Below are positions 10,167 to 24,410 of a DNA stretch of 64,000 bases, one piece after another. The position numbers were made by a program, and so were the translations under genes. The notes below the pieces were generated by a model. It was not told the origin of the DNA. It saw only the letters and a program-made list of their open reading frames with translations, and searched no databases. Origin of the DNA: Channa striata (Eukaryota; Chordata; Actinopteri; Anabantiformes; Channidae); the NCBI GenBank assembly GCA_033026295.1, contig CM065170.1:6704540-6768539 (forward strand), in the 5' to 3' direction. Position 1 is the stretch's first letter. Each line of letters starts with the position of its first letter.

Positions 10167-12546
10167 TAGATCAATACGAAGGCCAATATTAACTCTGCTC
10201 ATAATTTCATTTTGGCCATCACCATCTGCTGTGAGAAACAGAGAAGTTGTGGACTTTTGCTTTGATTTTTGCTTCTTCACAGTACACACTGTCATATTGT
10301 CCTCTGATGGAATAAGTTATGGATTAGCTGCTTCCAATAGTAGAAAAAACATGATGTTCTGCCAATACCTTTCGGCATCTTTGAGTTGTCTAATGCTTGA
10401 GAGAATAATAATTAAAATGGGGTTGAAAAAAGCTAGAAACACTAGGCACGTTAAGAATTATTACACCTTTAGTTCCAGAGATGTACAACAAACTGCAAAA
10501 TACACTTATAATAATATACGCTCTGATTTAAGAAACATAACCTCAACCTCAAGAAAGAATGAAAGGAAGACAAAAACATTGTCCCTCATTTTTACCCATA
10601 TTCCCAGGTTGCATTCAGTGGAGCAGGACCACATACATAAATCCCAGCTGCTTTGGCCTTGGCTTTCAGTTTTGGGACTTAAACCCAGGTAATACCAATA
10701 GGAATTCCTGAATAATTAAGTTTAACTTCCTTTTAATCCTTTATATTGAGAAAACACACCTTCAAGGACAAACTGTAACTGCCCCTCATACTAATAATTG
10801 GATTGTCCCTTCAAGTGATTCGTGGACGCACCTTTAATTTTTTAAATTGAGGGCCACAAAAGAGTCTGAAGTGCCGCAGTGATTACCATTACCCGTCTTC
10901 TTTACACACACACTCACACACACACACACACACACACAACAAACAGGCATACTTATACATCTCTGGCATGCCACTGAAGCCGTACCATGGTAACAAAGCT
11001 ATTACACACTCCTCTAGCTTTTTATTCTCCCATGCACCGATACAAGAATTTAACAAGGATATTGATTTGCCTGTGCGATACCAGCTCTCGTATTAATTTC
11101 TCTAATGATAGCAGGGACAGAAGTGATTTTTATCCAGTGGTTTTACACAGAGATCCATTTAATCTTTGTGTCAATAACCCCCCTCTTAAGCTTAGCTGTT
11201 TGGCGTGCCTTGCAATTCCTCCTGCTTTGTTTACTGTCGCCATTTCTAATCTCTTCACCACTGGGGAGGTGTCATCAACACCCCATCCCAGACACAATTT
11301 ATTGTTGTTTATGCTCCATCCCACTTGAGAGCAAAATGACTTCCCAAAGGCATCGAAACATCGCAGGTTAAAGTCTTTGTATTTGTAATTTCTTTGTGCT
11401 AATGCTGAAAATGTGGTTAGTGAGGATCCTCGGAGTTGATTTCTGTATTAATTAAACACCCACTCGCCCTGCTGTTCCCACTAGTTTGCATAAAACAGAT
11501 GTTCCCTGTCAGGTAAAAGGGCAAGAGCAGTCACCTTCACGCCGCATCCTAAGGAGGAGAAGTAACAGGAGAGGAAGAGCGAGGAGCTTAGTGACGGATT
11601 GATGCAAAGAGAGCAGGGGCTGAATAAAAGGAGCACCGCACGCGTGGGGCGAAGTGCTGCTAATGAGCTGGGAGTTAAAACGGATGGGTTTGCAGAGGAA
11701 ACAGGTTTAAACATCAGCAGTGAAGGATTTATGACGAGACGAGTGCAAAATGGGCAGAAAGAGGCAGGAAAATGTGCCTTTCAACAAGTCATTTAATCTT
11801 ATATTCCGTATGTAAAAACTTGTTTTCCATGAAAAAGTGAAGAAAATCTGTCCACGGTGTGAGGAATGTTCCCCGTTTTAAGGGTGATAGCTACTTAAAA
11901 CAGAATACAAGATCATTCACCTTAAGTGGAGACGCGTGGCAGCGAACAAGGATCTTTGTCAGGTTCTGCTCATGCGTTTAATATTTTTAAAGTGTTCTGA
12001 GAGGTAAAACTGCGTATTTGACAAAAACGTTGCAAAACTTTTGAATGTGTCTCATGGGCAGGGTGTTTACTGAAGGCGGCACCTGCTTTGTATGATAATG
12101 AAATGGAAAACAATATTTCGCTCAGGATTAGACGATTGTTTGCCGTGCGACTTGCTGAGGAGTGTGGAAATTTTTTGCCACCTGCTTCCGTTAAGCTGTG
12201 GCTGGATGCGATCGTAAACTTTAGAAATGCCGCACGTCTCCGGGAGAAGGGTTCAATCAATTTAAAGTCACATCACCGAAGCCGAAACAAATGTGCAACT
12301 GCAGTTTTACTACTGGTTGTTGTCAACTGAATGTGGCATGTACTATTCATTTCCTCCAGGCTTTAGTATAAGTGCTGTCTACTAAGGTTTTACTAGCAAT
12401 TATGGGCTGTGCCGTTGTGAACAGGCTGTTCCAGCTTTTATCATGTGGCTGTGGATCTGTTCGGCAGCGTGCAGTTTTTGGTGGGCAATTGATGGTGATG
12501 GGATAATTTTGCTGTGTGTTGCAACTGTGAGGCAGTAGGTGTTCAG
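10167..12546. other. Gene-free stretch
   Basis: It holds the CA microsatellite at 10,904-10,939 and otherwise no feature I can support. Reading frames at 10,162-10,692 and 10,987-11,328 are AT- or CT-rich, with no protein motif. Confidence 0.45.
10904..10939. repeat. (CA)n microsatellite, interrupted
   Basis: About 18 CA units with a single CT interruption near 10,912-10,914. Confidence 0.9.
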
Positions 12547-12584
<38 letters not shown>

Positions 12585-12585
12585 T
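12547..12585. repeat. Compound (CT)13(CA)6 microsatellite
   Basis: A CT run at 12,547-12,572 passes directly into a CA run. Confidence 0.95.
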
Positions 12586-15500
12586 ATGCTGGATGAAATT
12601 ATAGAAGTGTTGGGCTTCAAGAGCTGGACTCAAACATGTCGCCCCATCACTTCAGATTAGTGTTTCTGCGCGGCCCCATCTGCAAACCCCTGATCTCGTT
12701 GACCCGCTGTCACTCCTCTGCGCTCTGGGGAGGGTTTCACAGACATGTATGCATGGATTCAACTTTTTAAAATATGTGATAGTGATATGTGTTAAATGAA
12801 TAAACTAACCTTGATTGTAGTTCAAAGTGTCCTGTCAACAGTTTTACTGTCAACAGTCTCTTATCATTACAGCAAATGAAAGCTGTTTGGGTCCCACTTT
12901 GGTGGATGGTGCAGGACCATGAGCTGCCACCAGAAAACTGACCCTCATCTTACATTTGTCTATATTTGTGTGTCACCTTAGGTCTGGAGTTGGTGCTGTA
13001 TAGCAGAGGACCCTACGCAGAGCCAGGAAGGGTAACTCCACATAATGGGTCATTCAAAGGTCTTGCAGATCACTGCCTGTAGCGTGTTCCCATTTTTTGT
13101 TTTGCAGGAGTTTAAGTAAAAGTAAGTGCTTTTTAACATTTATTGGCTCCAACTCCAACTTGATCTGTTTCAGTCGATGTTAATTGTAAAACACCAAAAC
13201 ACGCTTATCCCGACACAGCGGCACAGAAACCCGAGCGCCAACTCAGACACAGACACACCACAAGTGTAAACGCTCACCCTTTACTTAGCCTTCATTCATA
13301 AGTACTACAGGTCAGAGGAAACTGTTTTGGTAGTGCCAGAAGCCATAGTCCTCTTCCGCTTTCCTCAAGCTGTGGCCCCTGACCCGAGCTCAAAGTAAAT
13401 ATCCCACATCTGCCTCTCCAGCAGTTGAGTTCTGTGATCCAGAGCAGTTTGTTAAAGGTGCCTCTGAGGAGCCCCACAGCCGCCACACCGAGAGCCAGAC
13501 CCTGCGGTGAACAAGCCACAGATGCAGGTATTTACTGATAATCAACCGGCAGCTTTGCCCCCGTGACTGTGAACAACACTGCCGAAGTTCAGCTTTGACT
13601 GTGAAGTTGTGAAGCTGTTGCTTCACGTTTCCCCCAGCTTTAAACAATCCCTATGTGTTTCCTGAAGGCAGGTTTGCAAGCCGACAGCGAGCCGGCTAAC
13701 ACGCGAACATTTCAGCGTTGGAGTCACTGGGAGACACACAGCGTTCCTCCTCTTTTTGAGGACGGTAGCTGCCTCCCACTCCGAGTTAACATGCTCATGA
13801 AATACAACTCCCGGTGAGGAAGCAAACAAACCAACCTCCCCAATGTGTCAGAGTAAAGAATTATTACTGGGATTAGTAGCTGTAATATAAAAGTCAATTT
13901 TAAATTAAAATCCTCTGTGCTGAAAAAGAACTAAGCCCCTCGGGTCCCGCTGTACGCTCACACTGCTTTCGTCACCCGTCTGACCTCGTCTCAGGTCTGC
14001 GTGGGCCGTAGCTCCTCCTAACGTGGACCTAAACAGGGGTCCCGTCTGCCAGAGTAATGGTGCGGTCAGATCCGAATCTGCCCGGTCAGATTTACTCGTG
14101 TGGTGTGGCCAGAAGCACAGGGACAGGACGTCGTGTGCGCAGGGTTATAAACATAACCTGTAAAAGCTAGTTTGGCTAGCGGCCAAACAAGCGCACTCCA
14201 CAAAAGCTGCTTTTCCATTACAGTAAATTACCAGCCTGTAACCTGGAGCTTTCCATTATCTGGACTCGCAGGGCAAAAGTGGTAAAGGTTTACGAACCGA
14301 CAACCCCGGACCATATGTAAGAAAACATACTATTCAAAATGCAACAGCGCATATCACGCATATGTTTATTTCATTGTCTCCGCAAGGTGGAGTGGACGAC
14401 TGTTGGAGTTTAGATATGAGAAAAACAGATCAGAACGCAGCATGAAGGCTACAGGCTCAGTTATGGTCTGGCTGGCTCCTGTAGCAGCAGATTTTTACTA
14501 TTCTCTATCTTCTGTGTTACCCACTGGAACTTTGATTAACACAGTTATCCAAAAGCCAAAAACAAACACTAAGATCTGTCTTGATTTTTGCCGAACCAAT
14601 GTAATATAAAATGTAATTTGTAATACGGGGTTTCCTGGCATCACTGCTGCAAGATGCTCTTATAGCAAAAAGGCAGCTGTTACAGAATAATGGTCTGTGA
14701 TGGGAGGTTACAGAGAAGGTATGATAAAGACTGTCCTCTCCTCAAGGACAGGAGAGCAGACGTTTGACTCTAGTGTGAAAAGACATTGGAACACACCATT
14801 TTAGATGGTGTCTTCAAACAATCCACCCTCATCAGAGATGGTACCTTCCAGCTTATGATTGGCTGAACACACCTGATCAAATGAACAAGCAGCCTTCTCC
14901 ACTTAAAGATAATAGCACATACCAATGTTCATGCAGACGTCATCTTATCAGTTAGGATCAGCCTTGAGTCTAAGAATGACAGGAACATCAGGTTGTCTGT
15001 CCATGACCAGATGGGATGTGCTAATAAACTTATGATATGTCAGGCTTTTTGAAAAATTAGTTAGTGCAGGAGAACTAATTAAAAGCTGAGGTATTAATAT
15101 GCCAAATTTATTACATGTGACTGTAAACAAACAGTAATGTAAGTTTTTGTGACATGAACGTTACATCACCAGCTTCTGTTTAACAGGAAGGAACCAAGGA
15201 CCCACCTGGCAAAGACCCAGTCACCTTCTGTCTTCAGACGAGAGGATGACGATGAGAGCTGAGGTATGTGACCGTTCTCTGGCTCCAGTATTGATCGGAG
15301 TATCAGTCATAAAATCTAGTGATATAAAAATATAAAGATGTGTGTCAAGGGCCTACAAAAGAGTCGACAGTACCTAAAGTGTAATGTGTTGCACCTAACC
15401 TTAGGGATTTTATTTATTTGTTTTTATTAATCACATTTTCAACATTTCAATAGAGATGTTACATTTCAGCAGAGACATGTCACTGTTGGCTTTAGTGTCT

Positions 15501-17160
15501 TTCTGGGGATAGTTGAAAAAAAAATTAATAAAAAAGTTATTCATTAATGTATATTATAAAAGTCTGAATTAGTGCCACATTCACCACCTACACAGTATTT
15601 TTTCCAGCATATGGACCCTTCAACAAGCTCCTCCGTTTATCCACCTACCTAAATCATATTCACAACGCAGAGTTTCAGAAAGAATACAATTATAAGTCAT
15701 GTGGTATGTTAGGTGGAATTTGCATGACTGAAGAATTTGATCAGCATTCTGATCTTGCATTCCTTAAAAATAGTTCTGAGGCTGCATCATTTTCTCACAG
15801 GATTCATGAGCAATATTTCCCCTCTCTCATTTTTCTTTATAAAAAATAGACAATATGATGTCTAAAGTATGCTAACATAAACTTTTTGCCTCCTCCCTGT
15901 CAGAGATAAATCAAAATTCAGCACAGTTTCATGCAGATCTTGCGTTAGATCTTTTTAAAAAGAACAAAAGACTCACTGTTATTTGAGGCCTACATTTACT
16001 ACTTTTTTGTCATCACTTTTATATTTATTTCAAAGCACTGTGAGTGCTGCATTGTGAAATGATTGAAACATCGAGGGGGGGGGCAGATATCGTCCCTTCT
16101 TTTTTCATGGTGTCAGATGAAGCTCCGGGGTTTGTTGTGAGCTAAAAAGTCAATCTGATCAATCAGCCGAACGCTGTCAGCCTTTTCAAATGAGAACAGC
16201 CCCCCCATCTGTGGAAGTGCTACAGTGATGTATACCACACACGCACCCCGGGCAAGCCTGCACCTTCGTAGGCACCCGAGTGTATAGAAGAAGAATTAAA
16301 ACAAGAAAAAAAACCCAACAATTTGCTGTCTTTCCTTTAAAACGTGCTCTGCTTTACCAAGTGTGATGCTGCCTTTGGGCTGTGCTGCTGCCATTATTAA
16401 CAGATTAAAAGCCAAAAACTAATTGAGAATTAGCAATTCATCAAAAAGTTATTGGCGGTTTGGTCTCGCCGAAGTGGGTTTAAAATCATTCAGGCCACGG
16501 GCTTCTATTTCAGCAGTCCGGTTCTGTTTTTTTGGGCTCACAGGGAGAGTCAGTGGAAACACTCTGTTGCCTGCTACTGTAGTTTTTTTTTGGTTTGTAT
16601 TGTCCTTTGACAGAAGCAGAACCCTTTTTAACTGCCTCCTACATTGACACACAATTTAGTTTTTGCTAATTATAGGGAACAGCGGTCATAAATTATTCCC
16701 CGCTCCTTAGCTCCCCCTCACCCGCTCTCTTTCTACACACACACACACAAACACACTAACCACATAAACAAATGACCCATCTGCTGATTTTCACACTTAG
16801 GCTGAATGTCACGTACACTGGGATGCCGCACACTGACTCCGGCTGGGGGCTGAGAGGCCGAGAGAAGAGAGAAATGGAGAGCGGGCGAATAAAACGAGAG
16901 CGGGGAAAATCCGGCAGTTCATCTCTCCCCTGCTGTTAAAGGCCATTCATAAATACTCAGCCTTCACTCTGCCTCACAGTCACAGATTCTATGAGACTCC
17001 AGCGCCTCTGCAAATCACGAACAACGCTTTAAATTATCACAACACCAAAAGATGGAAACACAAAATGCATTTTGACAGGAGAAAAGGAATGGGAGCCGGA
17101 AAAATCAGCCCAATAATAGACTGCTAACAGCGGCACATGGTAGAGCTCCCAAGTTGTCGT
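12586..17160. other. Gene-free stretch
   Basis: No supported exon. An 11-bp word CTGTCAACAGT occurs twice, 15 bp apart (12,832 and 12,847). A G run is at 16,075-16,083. A homeodomain-rich segment at 16,395-16,445 includes ACTAATTGAGAATTAGCAATT and may be regulatory. Confidence 0.45.
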
Positions 17161-17250
17161 GTGGACACGTCCACAGAGCTGCTGTCCTCTGTGGACGCGT
17201 CCACAGAGCTGCTGTCCTCGGTGGACGCGTCCACAGAGCTGCTGTCCTCT
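17161..17250. repeat. Minisatellite: three 30-bp units, each with a 14-bp palindrome
   Basis: Three head-to-tail 30-bp units start at 17,161, 17,191 and 17,221. They differ only at a couple of positions (GTGGACACGT in unit 1 versus GTGGACGCGT, and a T/G at the last base). Units 2 and 3 begin with the perfect palindrome GTGGACGCGTCCAC; unit 1 has one mismatch. The near identity suggests recent expansion. The repeat is open in several frames because 30 is a multiple of 3, but no start, splice or flanking domain supports a protein. Confidence 0.95.
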
Positions 17251-19128
17251 GCTGGCACCGTATGCAGCAGCGAGGAATCCGATTGTGAAACTGCGTGTAC
17301 TGGAGCATCTATAAAGTGGCTTTTTGTCACTGTGTTACAGCGTTAATTAGGTCACACAGACAGAGACGCTGCTGTAAATGAATGTTAAACACAAAAGGAC
17401 TGGGACATGCCCAGCTCTTATTGTTTTGCAAATGTGATCTGAGAGGTACAGTATCACAAACTTATTAATTACTAAATTAATAACAAAAACATGACAGGAG
17501 GCCTGCTTCTTGATCCCAGTTGTTAGAAATGTAAACTTGCATATGTACGACCTGATTCAGCTTCAGCCTATATAATTTCAAATTTATAGACAAAAACCTT
17601 ATGTCTTCATGAAGAAACAAATGCATGTGTGAGTGAGAGATGTCTATTTGGGGATTTGACAAGCTGAGGTGGTTGATTGGTATTAAAATTAACATTGTTT
17701 TATATTTGTAAAACAAATTTCCAATTCTGTATAGACAGTAAAAAAGAGAGCAGGCCTTTTTCTCACTCTGTCACACTCCCCAGTAAATCCAGAAAAACCT
17801 TGAGATGCTCTTGAAGATGAACAATGGATGATTGAAGAAAGGAACAAGATGTCTTCAGAGCGTCATTTTTCAGAGTTGTAAAATTGGTCATACCAGTTGC
17901 ATACTGCTCAGGGTCAAAGTAAATATTATTCCCTGCTCTGCCTGACAGTGTCTGAAGACTTGTTCCCCTCCCTGGATGAGTGAATACTGTATTAGATTTA
18001 CACCCTATGAATTGCCCTTAATGTCCAGTACTACTGCAGCAAACATTTAACCCTTAGATTTTCTGAGCGAGTGGACATGTAGAACACCAAACCTTCCCGA
18101 GGTCAGAGGGTTAGAAATACATTTACGCTGTGGACAAATAAAGTCAGAAGTATGTTGACTCCATAATTGTTTAGTTATTAATTGAAGGCTGGCTATATAT
18201 CCCCAGATGGTCATCCTGCATCTCCGTAGGTGCTATTATTTACAGCACCTCAGTTCCGCCTGTCTGGGCTAAGATGACTCATGTGTCAGGACAGTGAGAA
18301 AGCAGCAGAGGAGGGATTTTGCCTAAAATGCTAAAGAGAGGTGCCCGACTGTAAAGCTGCACTGAGTATCGGAGAAATCGCTGAGTGACAAACACAAAGA
18401 CGGGCGTAAAGAATACACTTGTCTTTTCCTCTTCTCGATTTCTGTCTCTCAGCTCGGTCATAAATGTTGAGTATCCACGAGGGGGAAATGCTCCAATTCT
18501 CCCATTTCTCTCCTTGAGTGAACTCACAGATCTCTCCTCTCCTTCCCACGCTGCTCTTGTCTTCCTTTCTGCCTCTACGCCGTTGCTGTCCTGATTTCGT
18601 CCTTATTTCACGGAGCCTGTTTGACCTGCACTAAAGGGATACGAGCGCGCCATCCTCACCCCCACACAGAGCTAACAATCTTCTCCCGCTCCCCATTATG
18701 CAGCGCACACCTCTCTCAAGGTCACCTAATCAGGGCTGAATCTCACATTGCTCGTGTTTACACAGCAAGAAAAGAGGAATAAGTTTTCGAAATCCAAATT
18801 TAACCCACACAACTTGCCGCGTTAATGTAAAAATGTAAAAATGTCTCGTAATGCTCAGAGGAGGCAGAATGGCTTATTTAACAGAGCATGTTAAAGCTGA
18901 ATTCCATTGTTGCTCAGGTCTCCTGGCAGAGGCTGGAGTGTGATATTGAGGAGTAGGACTATAATGAAGACCTGGCTCCCTAGAGGGAAAACACTCGTGG
19001 TCAGTTTCACAGACATGGATTATGTCGGCTCCTAGACTAATTTGCCTTTTCAGCGGATGTCTCTGTTGAGAAATCTTTTTAGTTGGAGACTATGCATAAC
19101 TGGCCCCCTGTGACTCCTTCCTGATGTG

Positions 19129-19153
19129 TTTTTTTTTTTTTTTTTTTTTTTTT
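19129..19153. repeat. Poly(T) run, T25
   Basis: Homopolymer of 25 T. It could be the poly(A) tail of a retroposed sequence on the minus strand, but I see no recognisable body next to it. Confidence 0.9.
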
Positions 19154-20310
19154 AATCTGTCTGGCCTTTTCTGGCTTCTCTCTTTCTAAAGGCCTTGGAC
19201 CAACATGGACTCTCTCAGTTCAGTCCCACCCTCCATCATCTCCCCCTGGCTAGGACTCTAGATTTAAGACTCTAGCAGATAGCACAAGTTGTACAGCTCG
19301 GCTTATTCATCATGTTAAATATCCCTTAGCCTTCTGCTCCCTCGGTGTAGATTATTCAAATGACGGCTCCCTCATATTTGGAATTAGGCTGTAGACATAT
19401 CGCCTCATAAATTGTCTCTATGCGACAACACACGCCAGCTGCAAAGAAGTCCCGTGATGTATGCTTTGTGTTCCATAATGTACTATTATTCCATATTTGA
19501 ACATGCTTGCGGAGGCTGCGTCTGTGTCAGCCGCCCAGATTAGAGTCATAAAACTTCGCACTGAGATGATGTGACATTTTGCCTGGGCTGTAAAATCCCT
19601 GATCATATGTTCACGTAGTAATTTCAGAGCATGCAGCACAATTACCGAGCCAGGATTGTGTGTGTTAACTGCATGTGCATATAGTACAGTGTTGATATCT
19701 GTGTGCGTGTATGAATTTATCTATGTATTGGGTAAAAGATGCATGTGTGCATCCTAACTGTCTGCACCTGTGCATTCAGCCATGTTAAACTGCATCTGGG
19801 TGAATGTGTTTTTGCCTCCTCACCTCTCTGTCCTCCTACATGTGCACCTTTGTATGAATATTCATCGTTCTCAATGCTATTGTGTGCTCGTATCTGTATG
19901 GAACTCATTGGTATCTCCCCAGTCGATCGAGTGGGGTGGCAGCAGGTTTGTGCAACGGAAGAAAAAGGGACAATGAATGACATTGGCAGGCAACATGCTG
20001 CTGAATGTCTCCTTGTTGCAGGGACATAGAAGTGATCGCTGATAGCAGATGTGTGTCTAATTGTGGAGGGGTTGGGCACCCTGGATACAGGAAGCTAAGC
20101 CCCCTCCAGACCCCCCCCCCCCAGTCACTGCTTCTAATTAGAGGCCTTATCTCTGTCAATCACTTTGCCTTCAGCTCTTCTCTTTGGTCCACTGCATGGA
20201 TAACAGGGTGGCAGGCCTGGTCAGGATGGCATGGTGGTCACAGAAGAGGAGAAAGAAGATAGACAGGCAGAACCACGGAGAGGATGACTTGGAGAGGTAG
20301 GACCAAAGAG

Positions 20311-20334
20311 GTGTGTGTGTGTGTGTGTGTGTGT
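20311..20334. repeat. (GT)12 microsatellite
   Basis: Uninterrupted GT run. Confidence 0.95.
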
Positions 20335-23300
20335 GCACTTGGGCACTGAAGTGTGAAGACACTGTGCTTATACAGGTGCTGTAAAACTGTGTCAGAGAGA
20401 ACTAAATGAGGAAGGATGTAGAAATGTCTTTTTAATTGTGCTAAACTCAGCCTCCACTCATCCGACCATGAGCAGTCGGAGGTTAAGTGCTTTGCTCAAA
20501 GGCAACTCAAAAGCAACTATCGAGTGAGATGCATTTGCCCTCCCACATTTGTCCTATTGATGGTTTTCAGTCATGTGACCATTTATTTCTCTTGAGGGTA
20601 CTGCCATGCCCAGAAATGAGAGGATATAATGTCAGCATACAGTAAACATGGTTGTGAACAGAAGACAATTAGTATGCATAGATGCACACAATCGGTTCAG
20701 ACGTTCACTTGGATGAACAAACGCGTTAATGATGTTACTATCCTTGGCTGTCTCATCTAACTCAACCCGCAGATACACACTGCAGCCAATTAAAAAGTGA
20801 TTCCAAATAAAGTTAATGGCAGTTAGATTCTGACTGCAGCTATATGAATTTGAAGAGAATAGCTGCTTAGCGTTTGTTGAAATACAAACTAAAATATGAG
20901 CAAACTTCACCTCTTCAAATGCAGCTTGGAAAAAAACTTAAAATTATAGTTAGTTTCTCCAACCATCAACTCTGCAGCTGGAGTAGAAATTGATTTACAT
21001 TTTGGATGAACCTTTGGAACATTTGAGTGATCGATTCAGTAACCGGCTCAATAATTCTCAGCAGCGGTTTCCAACCAGCACATGTGCCCGATTGGGTGTG
21101 GCAATATATTTTACGATTCGGAATCATATTGGGCTTTATGAAAACATACCATATATTAAAAGAAGATGCATAATCTGGTGGTTTGCATGCATATTTAGCT
21201 GTGGAAAGTGCAAAAAGAAGATCAACACAACACACTGCAGTAGGGCTCATGCAAGGGGTTAATTAGCCTAGCTTAGCTTATATGAGTTATTTGATGAATC
21301 CACGAAAAGAAGTGAATCGGTGAATTTTAGGGGGAGTTGTGTGTTGGAGATATTCCTTGACAAACTGCAGCTTATCTAAACAGACATATTAAATAAATAA
21401 ATAAAGCAACACCAAAGCAAGTATCCGATGTGATGTAGTTGTGCTTGAGCTGCTCCACATGGCTGGCTGCTTGTGGAAACTGATCGTTTATGTGAGTAAA
21501 ACCAGCGCTTTCATCTGATGCAATAATGTTTTGGCATTTTATTTTACAGTAAAGCAGATATTTATTAGTCATGTATAATGTAGTTTTATTACATCCATTT
21601 AAAAAATGCTAATGGATTTCTCTGCACTGCTTTATTATTACAAGTACATTTTTTAAGACTATTATTATTTCTTTGGCATTTGGCTTTGTTTGACAGTCTA
21701 AGAAGACGGGAAACAAGGGTAGTGAAAAGGCTGTGACATTCAAGAAAAGTCTCCTGGCTGGGAGTTGTGGATATTGGGCCTATTTGTTATGCACTTTAAA
21801 CACCGGGCCACCGAATGCTCCACCAATATCACTTTTAGGGAAATATCAGAAATATATTTATGCGTATGTTCTGTAAGTGGTTCTAATGATACTTTCAGTC
21901 CATTCGCAGTCATTCAACAAAACAAATAAACAACAAGAGGATCGAGATCTGATGTTGTAGATTTTGCACAGACATGACTCGGGAATAAAATGAGACAATA
22001 GTTAGGATAATCACATCAAAGAGACGCAGTGTGTGAACAGAGAACGTGGGTAGAGGGAGGCAAGAAGTTGAGATTAAGTAGAACGGATTGAAACAAAAGG
22101 ACAGACGCGTGGCGTTGAAACTCAAGTGTGGGATAAAAGAAGGATTGGGCCAGAGGTGAGGAGGTTCTGGAACACGTCCAGAGAGAGAGAGAGAGCAAAG
22201 GAGGAATCCTCTCCCTCTCCCCATCTCAATGTCTCTCCATGTCGGTTCTGTCTGGGCACCTCTTCAAAATCAATTTAAGAAATTACCATTCAGCCAGAGT
22301 TCCATCATTAGGATTTTATAATTTCATCTTCCTCCTCCAGTGCCTTCATCCCAGAGCCCCTCAGTTCATCTCTGCAGCACAACCCCGGTGAATAATTAAC
22401 CGTGGCCGTGAGCAGAAAGGAGATGAGCGACACAAGCTTCCATCACTCACACACAGCCGCACACGTTCAGCGGCAGCGATGACGTGCTTTTAAGTCGCTT
22501 CCTCTGCTTCTGTCTACTTACCGTTTTACTTAAATCTGACATACCGTGACTCCCCCTCACGCACCAACATGCCACCGTGACACAAGCACAAATTCTCAGA
22601 CAGTGAATGTGTCTCAATCACACCCACGGTCACAAGCATTAGGACTCACATTCACCTTATCTTCTGCACACACACTTGCTTACTGTCTGTCTCCTCTGCC
22701 CTGATTCTATTCCCCACAAGGTGTTTGAGCGGAGGACGCAGGGCTGGGTGGGGCAGGAGAGGCTTGGGATGTGTCTAGGGTAAGAGCAGCGCCTTCCCTC
22801 TGTGACACAGCAGGTTGGCAAGCCTGTTCATCAATGGGAGCAGAGGGACGGGCGAGTCCTCATGTGCCCTCTGATTCCTACAGTGTCAGCTTTAGGAGGC
22901 GAGTGCAAGTTAAATGTAGCCAGGGCTTCATTTTTAGAACCAGATGTGGACAAAGACATTTTCTCAGACCGCCAAGAGGAGCAAAGGCATTTATTCTAAT
23001 GCACTTTGCCTAATAGGCCTTCCTACAAAGGGGAGTCCTGTGTTGAAGTCCCAAATTAGAGCCAGCTCAGCCCACTGAACAACAGAACGATCTGAGATAC
23101 CAACGAAGAAGGAGAAAAGGATGCAGGCAGGGCAGGGAAGAAAGCGGTAGGACGAGATGGAGTTTTTGAAAATGAAAACAGCATGTTTATGAGTGAGGTT
23201 AATCATTTAAATCAGCACATCCACGACGTGTTCTCCAGCTGAGTGAATTATCACATGCTTACTGCTGGTTGTGTTGTTGTTGGTTAAAAATCACGTTAAA

Positions 23301-23519
23301 GAGTGGCCGTGTTGATTATGTTACATAAATCATGAGATCTACTGTGATTTAAACCTCAGTGTGTTAATTGTGTGAAATGTGATGGTCAGGAATGATGAGG
23401 CTGAGAGAAGCAGCCAAAATCTGCCGTAGATGATTTTGTCTGAAGTTTTCTCACATAAAAAATGTATTGTGTTCACAAGTTTATCATTCCTTGCGTTACT
23501 GTTTCAGGCAAAACTCCCT

Positions 23520-23900
23520 TTTTGAAAGAAATGGAGCTATAAAAGTGAAGGGTTTTTGCTAATTAGGGAGCTTTCTTTGATTGCCCAGGGACCTAGACTG
23601 ACTGAGGAAGCTGAGTGAAAAAGAAGCCGCCCTTAAAGCCCGGCCATCTGGCCTGTCAGGCTCAGGCCTGCTGCTGCTGCTCATGCATGGGGAAAAAGAC
23701 CTCAGATCAAAAATTATGCAAAATGACAACATTTCTTAAAACTTATTAATTGTCCTCACCGGCGAGCTTGTCTGTAGAATTTTAATACGTACTGGGCACA
23801 TATATTAATTTCAGTTGATGTATTTGTCGTTGCGCTACTTAATACATTTTAAGTAGCATAATTAACAGTAAAGTTATAGTAAGAGCCTCTTGTTTCAATT
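23520..23900. promoter_or_regulatory. Candidate conserved non-coding element
   Basis: AT-rich, non-coding block with TTGCTAATTAGGGAGC, AAAATTATGCAAAATGAC, ATTAATTTCAG and TAGCATAATTAACAG. These resemble homeodomain and POU-type sites. No frame is open. The call rests on motif texture only; cross-species alignment would be needed. Confidence 0.3.
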
Positions 23901-24182
23901 AGTGTCTACTTCTTGATTGAGAGGACACTTAATTTTAGATTAACTTTGGCTGAGTCAGGTCCAGAGTCAAAGGCCTAAACTCACAAATGAACACTGTTTT
24001 TAGTAGGAGTGTGACATTTTTACTTATTGTCTCCAAATTAAATCGTTCTTCTCTTTATAGTCTGGCACTTTTAATATTAAGTGTGTTACGGTTGCATCTA
24101 GCAGCTCTACAGATAACAATGATGGCTGTTTCTCAGTCCACCACTGAAATATCCACAAGCCATCAGCAATTACTGGGTAGTT

Positions 24183-24410
24183 TGCTGTTACATCCTGTTC
24201 TAACCTTCATGGTTCCCTGGGAATGAATCACACTGACTCTGGCAATGCTAGGAATTGTCCTCTAGTGTCAGCAACAGCTTGACAGGTTGACAGTGAAATA
24301 TCTTGAAACCTCGATTACCATTTAATTTGGTGCTGACATTTCTGAACTTTACTGATCCCCCCCCTGATTTTTCATGAAGTACCACAATAATGTCACAATT
24401 TCTGTGTGTT
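24183..24410 (-). repeat. Teleost ~127-bp-period dispersed repeat, minus orientation
   Basis: The words CTTCATGGTTCCCTGGGAATG, TCCTCTAGTGTCAGCAACAG, GACAGTGAAATATCTTGAAAC and CTGATTTTTCATGAAGTACC match, in reverse, a repeat common in spiny-rayed fish. Its forward form reads 'gatgaaaagtcaggggatcacc' and 'accatgaatgtctgtaccaaatttcat'. About two partial units remain, roughly 110 bp apart. It is related to the copy at 37,464, which lies in the opposite orientation. Confidence 0.6.

Larger units (their letters stand above)
17251..24182. other. Gene-free stretch
   Basis: No coding exon is supported. It holds a T25 run at 19,129-19,153, a C12 run at 20,111-20,122 and a (GT)12 at 20,311-20,334. An AT-rich candidate element at 23,520-23,900 is listed separately. 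Sequence from 19,360 to 19,640 is also of even composition with no frame and could be regulatory. Confidence 0.45.

Noticed and set aside
17105..17346. Repeat protein encoded by the 30-bp minisatellite
   Set aside because: The period is a multiple of 3, so several frames are open on both strands. No start, signal or splice evidence singles one out.
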